From the NCBI RefSeq assembly GCF_901000735.1, contig NC_081547.1, positions 1,302,001-1,366,000 on the forward strand: a DNA stretch of 64,000 nucleotides, read 5' to 3'. The stretch's first letter is position 1. Every line of letters starts with the position of its first letter. The stretch comes from Corylus avellana (lineage: Eukaryota > Streptophyta > Magnoliopsida > Fagales > Betulaceae). Shown in pieces: positions 11,360-21,784 of the stretch. The notes beneath the pieces were generated by a model. The model was given only the letters and a program-made list of their open reading frames with translations, made no database searches and was not told where the DNA came from. Position numbers and translations under genes: made by a program.

Positions 11360-11422
11360 CGCCGTTGCCGGGGATCAAACCCGGGTGACAAGCGGGAATA
11401 CTCTCCACTATACTACAATGAC
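11360..11422 (-). pseudogene. tRNA-Asp(GTC) pseudogene with a 9-nt deletion
   Basis: On the minus strand this has the acceptor (GTCATTG… / CAACGGC), D-arm and T-arm of plant tRNA-Asp. Compared with the copy at 15083-15154 it lacks nine bases covering the 3' side of the anticodon stem and start of the variable loop. A GTGAC word occurs at the break, suggesting deletion between short repeats. The T-loop also has TTT where TTC is normal. It cannot fold as a normal tRNA. Confidence 0.8.
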
Positions 11423-11645
11423 TTGATGAGAAACCCGGGTGACAGGCGGGAATACTCACCACTATACTACAACGACTTGATGAGAAATTGGCATTTCAGT
11501 ATAAATTTCTAGGGAATTTGCCTATAAATACTACAATGACTTGATGAGAAACCTGGGTGACAGGCGGGAATACTCACCACTATACTACAACGACTTGATG
11601 AGAAATTGGCATTTCAGTATATATTTCTAGGGAATTTGCCTACCG
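11411..11645. repeat. two tandem units of ~118 bp built on the tRNA-Asp 5' half
   Basis: The segment TACTACAATGACTTGATGAG…, a tRNA-Asp 5' half with AACCCGGGTGACAGG (CTGGGTGACAGG in the second unit), then AAATTGGCATTTCAGTATA and CTAGGGAATTTGCCTA, occurs twice in direct order (about 11411-11528 and 11529-11645). Both units keep the D-arm half and the anticodon region of tRNA-Asp but not a full T-arm or acceptor. Confidence 0.8.
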
Positions 11646-11649
11646 CCAC

Positions 11650-12500
11650 TTTTACCATATTTTATGAATTTAAAATTTAATTGGAATTAAGGTGGCAATT
11701 TTACAAATCATATAAAAAATTATCGGCTCTAATTGAAAACTAATGAGAATTCAGTTCAAATATAAGTTGCAAATATAAACCAAAAATATCATGTTACCAT
11801 TCATGAAACTACCTATTTGGCAGTCAGATAAGATAATTGAACTAAAATCTTTTCTTTTTTGGTAAGTTAAATTAAAACTTAAATTTTTAGGTCCTGAAAT
11901 GTCGTCTTTTTTGCAAACACTCCCTCAAAGTTTAAAAACTATCGTGTATCAATTTTGATTTTTCCAATTAATTTTTGTCCCTTGGTGATAACAAAAAATT
12001 AAAGATATTTTGATTTAACAGAAAATCTTAACAGGAGGAGTTAATTGAAAAAAATTAAAAAAATTAATACATTAAATTAAAAAAATTTAAACTCTAAATA
12101 GATATTTGAAAAAACGTGACATTTGAGGTCGACGGGAAAGTGAACTGTCCCTGGTGAATTAAAGAGTGTCCTGTAAAGAATAAAGATCAAACTCCTTTTG
12201 CTAAAGAGTGACTTCCTGAGTACGAAAGAGTGAATAGGGCAAATGAGTCATTAGCAGAAACATCTTCGACGTTTCCTTCACTCCCGCGTCCTGTGCTTAT
12301 TTATCCCTCTTGACATTGTGCTCGGCTTCCGTCTTCAGACACAGTCTTGTCTAGGCGCGAGTGAGACACAAGAAAAGTTCAACCTGAGGCAGCGTTCAAA
12401 CACGAAACTGTGTCGTATAAGCGCTGTTGACTGCATTGCTTAGTCCTCGGTACCATTTCCCTTCGCCTTCTCTCACTTTGTCCTTTCCTATACTTTTCCA
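11650..12500. other. intergenic and UPF0496 gene 1 promoter region
   Basis: AT-rich DNA to about 12230. After this comes a region with more GC and CT-rich runs that leads into the leader of the UPF0496 gene. No element borders or coding exon were seen. Confidence 0.4.
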
Positions 12501-12599
12501 ACCCATCGTTCTAATTGCTTTTAAAAACCTGTCATTTCCTTGATACTTTTGTCTTGATTCAAGTCATTATTTTAATTCATGGGTATCTTTCTGTGATTA

Positions 12600-13177
12600 T
12601 CGTTTCTCGTTTTGTTCAAGATTACTGTACAACTCACTCAGGTTCACGAAGAGCTCAGCTTTTGGAGAGGATCAGTGGGGTTTGGCTTGAATTTTGTCTC
12701 TGTGGAGGGTTGAAGTGAGAAAAAACCGTCTAGTTCTTGTCATTCCAGGTACCCAACACTCTTCAGATAGAGGGCTAGCATGATTTACCCGTAAATTTGA
12801 CATTTTGATTTTTGGGTTTTGCATTTATTTTCCTTTGTATCTAGCTTGTGTCGCTAGGTGAAGAATAAGCTTCTGGGTTCTCAAATCTTAGCCAAAGTTT
12901 AGACATTAGGGTCTTTTATTGTTCCTCGGGCTCCTAATCTTACTGCTTTAGCTGAATTGTGTTAAATTTTCGATTGTCTTTTCTTTGGATATTACGACCT
13001 GATGAGTTGAATCACTTGTGCTTTGCTTAGATTTGAAATTGATTCAATCAAATTGAAGTGATAAAAGAAATCATGTATTTGATAATTTACCTTACAACAA
13101 AATAACCGTTTTTGGATAGTGAAGATGCAATTACAAAGCTTAGGTTTGTCTCATTATTGGCTGCAAATTCTGCAGGG
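12600..13177 (+). promoter_or_regulatory. 5' leader of UPF0496 gene 1 with probable leader intron
   Basis: The stretch TTCAAGATTACTGTAC…GGGTTGAAGTGAGAAAA is conserved before the second UPF0496 gene (16480-16590), so it is probably transcribed leader. A donor-like CCAG|GTACCC lies at 12748/12749, and TTCTGCAG|GGATGGGAGG at 13175/13176 is a good acceptor two bases before the ATG at 13178. A leader intron of about 430 bp is therefore likely. This is inferred from junction sequence and paralogue alignment. Confidence 0.45.
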
Positions 13178-14272
13178 ATGGGAGGAATATTTAGCAAGAA
13201 CCAATTCACGGATGATATGGGCTGCTATGAGGTGGCGTGTGCACTCGATCCGGACTTACAGTCCTTTGCTGTCACCCTCCAAGAGCGCACAAACTGTGTC
13301 ATCAGCTCGTTTGCGGCAGAGGTTAATGAGCCTGGGTCCATTTCTTTTGATGCAATCAGAGAGATCATCGAATGTCTGCTTGAAATGCACCGGGACGTGG
13401 CCAATTTCAATCTGAAGTGCAAGGAAGATATATGGAGAAATCAAGAATTGTTCTCATTTGTGGAGGATTATTTTGCCAATAGTCTCAAGACATTGGAATT
13501 CTGTATAGCCCTAGAGAACTGCCTGAAGCGCACGCGTGATAAACAGTTGATAATTAAACTTGCTGTCGAGCATTTTGAGGAAGAAGTAAAAGATGGGGTC
13601 GATGGGGTAAAGCATGTGAAGACATTGGAAGAATTGAGGAAATATAAGGCTGCTGGAGACCCTTTTACTGAGGAGTTTTTTGTACTGCTTAAATCGGTTT
13701 ATGAACAGCATGTATTGATGTGGGAAAAATTGAAGGTTAGGAAGAGAGAGCTAGATAAGAAATTGAAATCTATAAAGACGTGCAGCAGAGTGTTGAATGT
13801 CATTTTCGCTGCTGCTTCCATTTCTGGGTTGGTTCTCTCGTTGGTGGCAGCCACCATTGCAGCTCCACACCTTGTTTTAGCTTTGGCTGGTGCATTGACT
13901 GCATTAGGTTCTGCGGGTGTGGGAAAATGGTTTAGCTCACTTTTGACTCGATATGAGGATGATCTGAAAAGTCAAAGGGAGGTAATCCGCGCAATGCAGG
14001 TCGGCACTCGAATTACAATAACGGATTTGCGTAACATCGAGGCACTTGCCAACAAATTGGAAATTGAAATTAAGTCAATTCTGGACATTGCTGATTTTGC
14101 TCTTCGTGAAGAGGATGCAGTGAAGCTTGCCATAGATGAGATCAAGAAGAAGCTGGATGTGTTTATGAAAACTATTCATCAGTTAAGTGAGGCGGCTGAT
14201 AGGTGTGGCCGGGATATAAGGGACGCGAGGACGATAGTTTTGAGAACCATGTTCAGCCGTGAAAATATCTGA
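13178..14272 (+). CDS. UPF0496 (DUF677) family protein, gene 1
   Basis: Single coding exon of 364 residues. I chose the ATG at 13178 because it aligns with the paralogue's MGG start; an in-frame extension back to 13112 reads through a probable intron acceptor. The UPF0496 family is plant-specific; some members are reported as membrane-associated, integrin-like proteins, and function is otherwise unknown. Residues ~15-40 carry the family motif (Y-E-A/V-AC-LDPDLQSF). Long helical, charged segments follow, including LENCLKRTRD. A hydrophobic pair lies at about 205-248 (LNVIFAAASISGLVLSLVAA…HLVLALAGAL). The C-terminal ~110 residues are amphipathic helices. The N-terminus MGGIFSK fits the N-myristoylation pattern MGxxxS/T. 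The frame is intact and length is near the family norm. Confidence 0.9.
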   Translation: MGGIFSKNQFTDDMGCYEVACALDPDLQSFAVTLQERTNCVISSFAAEVNEPGSISFDAIREIIECLLEMHRDVANFNLKCKEDIWRNQELFSFVEDYFANSLKTLEFCIALENCLKRTRDKQLIIKLAVEHFEEEVKDGVDGVKHVKTLEELRKYKAAGDPFTEEFFVLLKSVYEQHVLMWEKLKVRKRELDKKLKSIKTCSRVLNVIFAAASISGLVLSLVAATIAAPHLVLALAGALTALGSAGVGKWFSSLLTRYEDDLKSQREVIRAMQVGTRITITDLRNIEALANKLEIEIKSILDIADFALREEDAVKLAIDEIKKKLDVFMKTIHQLSEAADRCGRDIRDARTIVLRTMFSRENI

Positions 14273-15082
14273 AAACCCTTTGTTATGTTGTTCTGAAAAC
14301 TCTTGTCATGTTGGTGTTTATGTGAATCAACACCTTGAGTTAATTACGTTTTTACAACAGCACATGAGTCGGATTTTTATATTAGCATTGTAATTGGAAT
14401 GGATGACAGAATGAAATGGAGATTTTAAGGATTATTTCCTTTATTAGAGATGAGACTTCTCTAGGCTTTGGTGAGACTCCATTGCCGTCTTCTTTCTGTT
14501 GTATTTTTCCCTTAATTGTAAATTGCTGTCCCATTAGGCTTGTTCTGCGTCAGAGAGGGAGAAATGTTGTAATAATTAGCAGATGTACTAAACTACATTT
14601 CTCTGTTTCTTAGCTGCCAAAACATGATTATGCGGTCCTGAAGTTGACTTTTGCTCAATCAATTTGAGTTGGTGAAAAGGATAATACAAGATTTACATAG
14701 CAGCAATGGCAATGAGCACACTGTTATTTCTGAACAGGGTAAAGCAGAAGCAATCAGATTGCCATGGTAGTTCTTTTTGTTGCACTGCGGATGCCTTATT
14801 ACCTTCTCTCCTATCTGCATCTCTTTGAACTTGGCTGGCTGGTAACAAACAGGGATCTCCATATAATTGTATCCAGGTCATTAAATATCAGATATGGATT
14901 GTGTGAAGTGTTTCTTTGATCCATTTTGTAATAACAAAAAGAAAAATAGAAGCTAAAGCATCTCTGAAACTTGAGAGATAAAGGGCTTCTTGAACCTCTT
15001 TCTCTTTAAACAGAAAGAAAAATACAAGTTACAAATTTGAGCGGGTACCACAGAAAAAATGCTAGCCGTAAAACATAAAAAG
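14273..15082. other. 3' flank of UPF0496 gene 1 and repeat block before tRNA-Asp
   Basis: 14273-14640 is the AT-rich 3' region; parts (TTAGCTGCCAAAACATGATT, CCTGAAGTTGACTTTTGC) are recognisable after gene 2 at 18310-18380, so the 3' flanks are also duplicated. 14905-15075 contains one diverged unit of the tandem repeat found at 11065-11345. Confidence 0.6.
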
Positions 15083-15154
15083 CACCGTTGCCGGGGATCA
15101 AACCCGGGTCACTCGCGTGACAGGCGGGAATACTTACCACTATACTACAACGAC
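15083..15154 (-). tRNA. tRNA-Asp(GTC), near-intact but probably decaying
   Basis: 72 nt on the minus strand with GTCGTTG…CAACGGT acceptor arms, a D-arm with TAGTATAGTGG (A box) and anticodon loop CTGTCAC giving anticodon GTC. Three oddities suggest loss of constraint: position 72 makes a G-U end pair, the anticodon stem has one A-C mismatch (GCGAG instead of GCGGG), and the T-loop reads TTTGATC instead of TTCGATC, changing the nearly invariant C56. The intron-less structure is otherwise standard. It sits about 1.8 kb before UPF0496 gene 2, as the broken copy at 11360 sits about 1.8 kb before gene 1. Confidence 0.6.
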
Positions 15155-15159
15155 TTGAT

Positions 15160-16470
15160 GGCAAGGTAACACATAATTTTTCCTTTTAACAACACTCTGC
15201 ACTATTGGAAATTTTCATACGTCGGTTCCATAGATTCAAAAGATTTCAACGTAGGAACTTACCTAATTCGTTATTGTCAGGCTTGGATTGGACCAGTAGC
15301 AATTTGGATCCATATTTAGATTGGTTCATTATTATGTAAAAATAACTCATATTTGATCAGTTCATTTTAAATGAATACATGATTTATCATGTAAAAAATA
15401 ATTTTGTCCTTTATCAGTAGTTACCCTCCGCTCATTGTTGCCTCTTCCTCTACTTCTCACCATCTTTTTATCACCGTCAAGCCCTTTTCCCACCTTTTCA
15501 CTCGTGGTGTCCCATTGCGCATCGGACATAAATTTTTTTTAAATTGATATAGAGGAAATATCTTTCAATTCATGTAAAATAGTACCAAGTATTTATAAAT
15601 ATTTAAAATGCACATTAAATTATTAATCTCATTAATAGCAGTTTACTAATTTAGACTAAATTTAATATACATTTTAAATGTTTATAAACACTTGACACTA
15701 TATCACATGAGTTGAATGATATTTACTCCGTACCGGTTTGAAGGAAATTTATATCCTCACACATCCCCTTCTCAAAATAATTGGTGACTTTTATTATCTT
15801 CCATGCCCTTCCAAAATTGCTTTTAGAAGCAAATGGACAAACTCATTTGGCATTGAGATATTTGGACTAGAATCTTTTCATTACCGATAGAGCATTTCTA
15901 AAAACCAAACTTTTATACCATAATCCTGCGGCAATTTCAACAATTTTTATATTAGTCATTGTTAAAAAAAAACACACTTTAAACATTGTAAAATAATTAT
16001 GAAATTTTTATTATTATGATTTATCATTATTATTATTATAATATACATCAAAGAAAAATATTGAACTACGGTAGGTTTTACTATAATTTGATTTTATAAA
16101 TTTATGACAATTTATATGAGTGCGGGTGATACAATAGAAATTAAAAAAATAAGAAACAAAAATTTATAAATACATTCAGTTTTAATAATTAGTAGTCAAC
16201 AAAGACAACCTTTGACTTTTTCTCCCCCTCCGTTGTCCAGACCTTTGTCACTCTAGTTTGGCATTTTTCTTTCTTTATGTAGACACAAGAACGACCAATA
16301 GTCCAACATCATGCGCCATTAACGCGTTTGACGCCATGGCTTAGCCTCATTACCACACTCCTTCGCCTTGGTCCACTTTTCCTCCACAGTAAGTTTTCCT
16401 ACTCATCCTACCCATCATCTTTATTACTTTAAAATATATATATATATATAATTATCATCTAGTAGATTTC
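15160..16470. other. intergenic between tRNA-Asp and UPF0496 gene 2
   Basis: AT-rich. A ~70-bp inverted similarity is visible: AAATATCTTTCAATTCATGT…AATGCACATTAAATTATTAA (15550-15625) against ATTTAATATACATTTTAAAT…ATGAGTTGAATGATATTT (15660-15725), with a further outer match (AAATTTTTTTTAAATTGATA versus GGAAATTTATATCC). This is a probable small foldback MITE at about 15530-15760. Confidence 0.4.
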
Positions 16471-16925
16471 GTATTCTTCAAGATTATTGTACTACTCAGA
16501 TTCACAAAGATCTTAGCCTCTGGAGATCGCCACTTTTGGCTTGGATTTTGGGATTGTGGACTCTCTGTGGTGGGTTGAACTGAGAGAAAACCCGGCTAGA
16601 AAGATTCAGCCGGAAATTTGACTGTTTGATTTTGGGGCTTGGGGTTTATATTGAGTTTGATCTAGGTTGTATCGCTAAGTGAAGCATAAGCTTTTGGGTT
16701 CTCAAAATCTTTCATTGTTCCCCAAGCTCCTATTCTTCCTGATTTTAGCTGAATTTTGTTAAATTTTGGAGTATATTTTCTTTGGACTGTGCGATCTGGT
16801 TAGCTGAATTGCTGGTGCTTTTCTTAGATTTGAAATTGCTTCAATCAAATTGAAGTAAGAAAAAAAAAAAAAAAATCGTGTATTTGCTATTTTAGCTTAT
16901 TTTTCATTTCGTTTCAAAGCCGCAA

Positions 16926-18071
16926 ATGATGGGAGGAAAATCAAGCAAGAAGAGTGGTGGTGATGCCCCGCCAGCCCAACTCCTCCAGATGAATCCCAAT
17001 ACCCAATTCACGGCCGATCTGAGCTCCTATGAGGCGGCGTGTATGCTCGATCCGGACTTACAATCCTTTGATGCCACCATCCAAGAGCGCACCAGCCGGG
17101 TTATCAACTCGCTTGCCACTGGGGTAGAGGTTCGGTCGTTATCTTTTGGCTCACTCAGAGAGGTCACCAATAGTCTCTTTGAGATGGACCAGGAAGTGGT
17201 GAAAGTCATTCTGGAGTGTAAGAGAGATATATGGAACAACCAAGACTTGTTCTCATTGGTGGAGGACTACTTTGAGAATAGTCTCAAGACACTGGACTTC
17301 TGTACTGCCCTTGAGAACTGCCTGAAGCGCACTCGTGATAACCAGTTGATAATTCAACTTGCGGTGACGCATTTTGAGCAAGAAGTAGAAGATGGGGTTG
17401 ATGATGGGGTGAAGTACATGAAGACACTGCAAGAATTAAGGAAATTTAAGGCTGCTAGGGACCCATTTACGGAGGAGTTTGTTGTGTTGTTTCAATCAGT
17501 TTATAAGCAGCATGTATCGATGTTGGAAAAATTGCAGCTTAGAAAGAGAAAGCTAGATAAGAAATTGAAATCTATGAAGACGTGGAGGAGAGTGGCGAAT
17601 GTCATTTTTGTTGCTGCTTTTGTGTCTGTGCTGATTTTCTCGGTGGTGGCAGCTGCCATTGCAGCTCCACCCCTTGTAACAGCTTTGGCGGGTGCATTGG
17701 TTGTTCCAATAGGCTCAGTGGGAAAATGGTGTAACTCACTTTGGAAGCGCTATGAGAATGCACTGAAAGGACAAAGGGAGGTAATCAGCTCAATGCAGGT
17801 TGGAACTTACATTACAATGAAGGACTTGGAGAACATTCGGCTACTTGTCAACAAATTGGAAATTCAGATTGAGTCGCTCTTACAGAATGCTGATTTTGCT
17901 CTTAGAGAAGATGAGGCAGTGAAGCTTGCGATGGATGAGATCAAGAAGAAGCTGGAAGTATTTATGGATACCATTGAGAATTTAAGTGAGCATGCTGATA
18001 AGTGTAGCCGGGATATAAGGAGGGCGAGGACGGTGATTTTGCAGAGGATAATCAGACACCCAACTAACTGA
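16926..18071 (+). CDS. UPF0496 (DUF677) family protein, gene 2
   Basis: Single coding exon of 381 residues, clearly paralogous to gene 1 along its whole length and in its leader. The start region is ATGATGGGAGGA: the first ATG gives MMGG…, while the second (16929) gives MGGKSSKK, a good N-myristoylation pattern with basic follow-up residues, matching MGGIFSK of gene 1. Compared with gene 1 it has an extra N-terminal stretch (about residues 9-24, including SGGDAPPAQLLQMNP). The family core Y-E-AAC-LDPDLQSF, the LENCLKRTRDNQLIIQLAV helix and the hydrophobic pair at about 223-265 (VANVIFVAAFVSVLIFSVVAAAIAA…) are intact, as is the C-terminal helical part. Function is unknown for the family beyond membrane association. 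Confidence 0.92.
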   Translation: MMGGKSSKKSGGDAPPAQLLQMNPNTQFTADLSSYEAACMLDPDLQSFDATIQERTSRVINSLATGVEVRSLSFGSLREVTNSLFEMDQEVVKVILECKRDIWNNQDLFSLVEDYFENSLKTLDFCTALENCLKRTRDNQLIIQLAVTHFEQEVEDGVDDGVKYMKTLQELRKFKAARDPFTEEFVVLFQSVYKQHVSMLEKLQLRKRKLDKKLKSMKTWRRVANVIFVAAFVSVLIFSVVAAAIAAPPLVTALAGALVVPIGSVGKWCNSLWKRYENALKGQREVISSMQVGTYITMKDLENIRLLVNKLEIQIESLLQNADFALREDEAVKLAMDEIKKKLEVFMDTIENLSEHADKCSRDIRRARTVILQRIIRHPTN

Positions 18072-19800
18072 AAAGCCCTTTTGGTATGTTGTTCTGGTAA
18101 ACCGTAACTATTCTTATGTTGGATTTATGTGAATTTTATACAGCAGTTAAAGAATCGTTGATGGAATAACTTCATAGACCCTTATCAAAGAATCTAAATA
18201 TAGAGTTTTGTTGTTGAGCAGGCTTTTCCTTTTTCTGTGTGGTGGGGATGGGGATTTATAAGAATGTTGCTTAAATGATTAATAGATGTACTATAACTCT
18301 ATAACAAAATTTGTGTTTCTTAGTTGCTCAATACAAATCTATAAAACATGATTGTCCAGTCCTGAAGTTGACTGTTGCACCTATCAATTTGAATTGGTAT
18401 TACTCTAAAAGATTGGTGTTGATATTATTATCAGGAGACAAAATCTCCAGATCACTTTAAATTATAATTGGAGTAACGATCTTTGACATTTTCGGGGAAA
18501 CTACAAAAGTGACATAGCAGCAAGAGTAGGTATATTGTTCTGATATAGCGAAAGTGATTTTCTGATAACTCTGATGAAAAATTACAATCATAATAGTACC
18601 AGGGTAAAGCATTAGCAATCAGATTATCATTACAGAGTAGCATAAGTGACTAAAACCACCATAGAAACCCATCTTTAATATAATGCGTGACAAAAAAATA
18701 AATTAGATCTCTCAAAACCATATCTAGTAAACAAGCTTGAGATGTGATTACTCTTGTGATATAGATAGCCTCAATTAGCATCCAATACAGAACAGGAGCA
18801 TATGCTTAGATCCAACATGCAAAAAAAGCAGAGTATCTGTGGACTGTGGGCTGGCTATGGGTAAGCCAAAGTAAATTGTGAATCGTCTTACTTATGTGAA
18901 AAGCATGATGTCTTAATATCTTATTAAAAAATGATGTATTACCTATCCAGAAACATGAAGTAGAAGGAATAAAAAGGAATTATGGTGAGTTTTCATTTGA
19001 AACATTGAAAGCATTTTCTATTTTATATAATAAACATATATCTAAGGATGAACTACGCTCAAGTAATCTTGAGGATGAACTACGCTCGAGTAATATTGAG
19101 AAAAACATGAGTCGGGAAATGAATTGTACCAGGAAATAAGCCCTGGTCCAAATAGGTGATAGTCTCTATGGGGTGAATGCTGTCAGTTTAGGTCCTATCC
19201 TTTGAACCAAAAAACTAGAAAATAAAAAAGTATAGCCAAGGTACGTGAAAAGTAATCAAATATATACTGCAAATATTGTGGATTACAGTGGATGACAAGT
19301 CGAGTCTAGGCTGTCTACAAGGTGCCTTCTCATGTGATAATTATTTGTAGTCAATACGGAGGGTGGATATCATCCATTAAAACTTCATTTTCTAACCATC
19401 TAAAGATGTAGCTCCTTAGTGACTCAATCCAAGGACTCAATCCTGAGAACATTAGAAGTGAGATTAATTCCTGTTCACGCCCTCCGCATGAGGATGCAAA
19501 CCACACTGCATTTATTAAAATGTTTTCTTCAGATTGACAGTTTCATGTGCATGTTTTGCTTCATATTCTATATCTGTTCTTTCAATTTTTGAATTGCGAA
19601 ATTGAAATTGTGCTGGTTGGTGTAAACATCAGCCATGCATGTAATTCATGTCCTTTATATATATATATATGTATATATATATGGACCTCTTGTTAGGCAT
19701 TTCAGTCAAGAAACTTAAACACAATTATTTTATATATAATTTGTTTTTAATATATCAATGGTTTATTCAAGCACACTCAAGCATAGTGAACAACATATGC
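18072..19800. other. 3' flank of UPF0496 gene 2 and gene-free DNA
   Basis: 18072-18400 resembles the 3' flank of gene 1. Near 19045-19100 a ~32-bp direct repeat (GGATGAACTACGCTCAAGTAA, then GGATGAACTACGCTCGAGTAA) is seen. A short (AT)n lies at 19660-19682. No gene supported. Confidence 0.5.
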
Positions 19801-19812
19801 ATGATTCTTTTA

Positions 19813-19960
19813 AGAGTAATGCTAGAAATCATATTCTTATCTCATAATTATCTTACAATGTTGTCGGTGGCGGTGGTAGTTCTTATCAACCCTTAGATCA
19901 ATCCTTGTTAAAAAATCTGGGATAGTTGTAAAATAAAAATATAATTTTTAGCATTATTCT
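19813..19960. mobile_element. foldback MITE
   Basis: Terminal inverted repeats AGAGTAATGCTAGAAATCAT and, on the other end, AATTTTTAGCATTATTCT pair over about 28 bp with a few mismatches. The ~150-bp size and AGNAATGCTAG-type ends are typical of short plant MITEs. A relative with GAGTAATGTTAGGG ends is at 22318-22482. Confidence 0.6.
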
Positions 19961-20099
19961 ATTTTTAATTCAAAAAGTTTTGGGTCATCGTGTGTAGATT
20001 TATGGGAGTTGGTGTACCTAGCACCCTGTGTTGTCTCCAAAAATAGTAGTGTTTCACAACTATTTCCCTTAATATTTTTTGGAAGGAAAGTTAACATAA

Positions 20100-21783
20100 A
20101 GAGAGAGAGAGAGAGAGAGAGTTGGGTTAATGACTACTCTAGTCAAAACCAACTCATTCCTTGGGTATTTCTTTAATAGTATCAGAGCATTGGATCCTTC
20201 TCTTAATTAGTGTGTTTTCATTGCTTCCTCTTCATTAATCCTTCAACCACCTTGCTTCCATCATTTTCTTCCGCTCTCACGTTTTTTGTTCGTCAATATA
20301 AAGAATTATGTTCCCGTTGAACTCACTTATTGATACCATCTTATTTGAATCCATATCTCTAGGGGGTGGAGAGAAGCCTAGTCCTACGCTTTGTTTTTAC
20401 ATAACATCAACCGAAAATGGGTTAAAAGAATGGGCCACTAAGAACGGCAGTGTAAAGAAACACCTACACGACAAAGATATATAGCAATGATAATGAGTTT
20501 GCACTGGTGGGAAGTTGTTGGGCATGTGAGGGAGGTTGAGCATATAATAAATTCTGCTTTTTTATTTGCGATCGTATTGAAACAGGATGATCATCAACAT
20601 GCACCTGCTATCGACAGAAGAAATAATCTGGGGTGAAAATTAGTCTGATCACACACGTCATTGTATGGAAATAATTAATAGCATAGAATATATACTAACG
20701 TACCAATAATTGCTGCATACTCCATATATAGGAGGCTGACGTTTCTTCAATATGATTCTGGCATCGTTTTATTAGTACGAAACGCGGTGAACTGCAAATG
20801 AAATTAAAAAAGAAACCGAAAGAAAAAAGCATTGGGTACCTCTTCCTTTTGATTCTCCAACTTGTGGGGTTGAGCTTTGCCTCACCTCAATTAGCCAAAG
20901 TCAACCACTCCACTCAAATTTATCACAGCCATGGGCACCATCGTCATTTCGGCAAACCTTTCCACAGTATTCACGTAATTACCATACTAGAGAAGATGAC
21001 GATGCCTACGTTGGCACTTGCGTTTTTGACAAAATCATATTTTTGCTCTTATTGATATATCCTGGAGATAAAATTGATGTTCAAAGATGCCCACAAAGAA
21101 TATAAAGTGTATGATAAGACCCGACAGGTAGAATATTTAACGGAAATAGAGAGAGTATATTTTAAGATTATACTAAAAGAAATACACATTTGTTGGAATA
21201 TTGGAGATTATTATTGGGTGGATATCAATAATTTTTATAAGACTATAGCTAGCAATTTATTCGATTAGTTGCAATGCTTTGATCCCCACCTCTGCTCCCA
21301 ATTGTACTTGGAATATTAATAATTGTAGCTCAAAAACTTACACCCAATAAATAAAATAATAATAAATTAATGGCTGAATCATATCGAACTCATGGGATGG
21401 AGTTGCAGAGTCGATAAGGATGCAGACTACGTCAACTTCTGACAGTTCACCAAGTCGGTTGGATGCTGACAATAAGATGAATTATTTTGATCAGATGGAA
21501 GCAGAGGGGGCTGATGGGGCCATGGCCATGGCTTGGCCTCGTAAGCTCCCTGGTTATTAAATGTAGAAATGAATGATTGAAAAGTATAATATGATGAAAG
21601 AGAAGAAAAAAACAAGCAGAAGCAGGAAAAGAAACGGATGAATCACGAAGCATCAGTGCTACATTTTATATTTATAATTGGCTGTATTTATAGAGAGGCT
21701 ATGAGTGGTGAATAAGAAATTCGCCCTAGACTAATTAAATAAGAAAGGAAATAAACCTATAAGAAAACTGTACTATAAAATAT
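20100..21783. other. gene-poor stretch with a (GA)n tract and a possible LTR primer-binding site
   Basis: A (GA)n tract occupies about 20101-20121. At 20178-20190 AGTATCAGAGCATTGGATCC resembles the initiator-tRNA-Met primer-binding site that follows the 5' LTR of Copia elements (usual wording TGGTATCAGAGC), but no LTR pair or gag/pol frame is visible. The open frames at 20798-21055 (+), 21074-21268 (+) and 21427-21653 (-) are treated in the findings. Confidence 0.35.
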
Positions 21784-21784
21784 T

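Noticed and set aside
11065..11645. CRISPR-like array
   Set aside because: The repeats are adjacent tandem units and tRNA-derived pieces without unique spacers, in a plant nuclear genome.
20178..20190. Copia-type primer-binding site
   Set aside because: The 11-base match is suggestive, but there is no LTR pair, gag or pol sequence around it; not called as an element.
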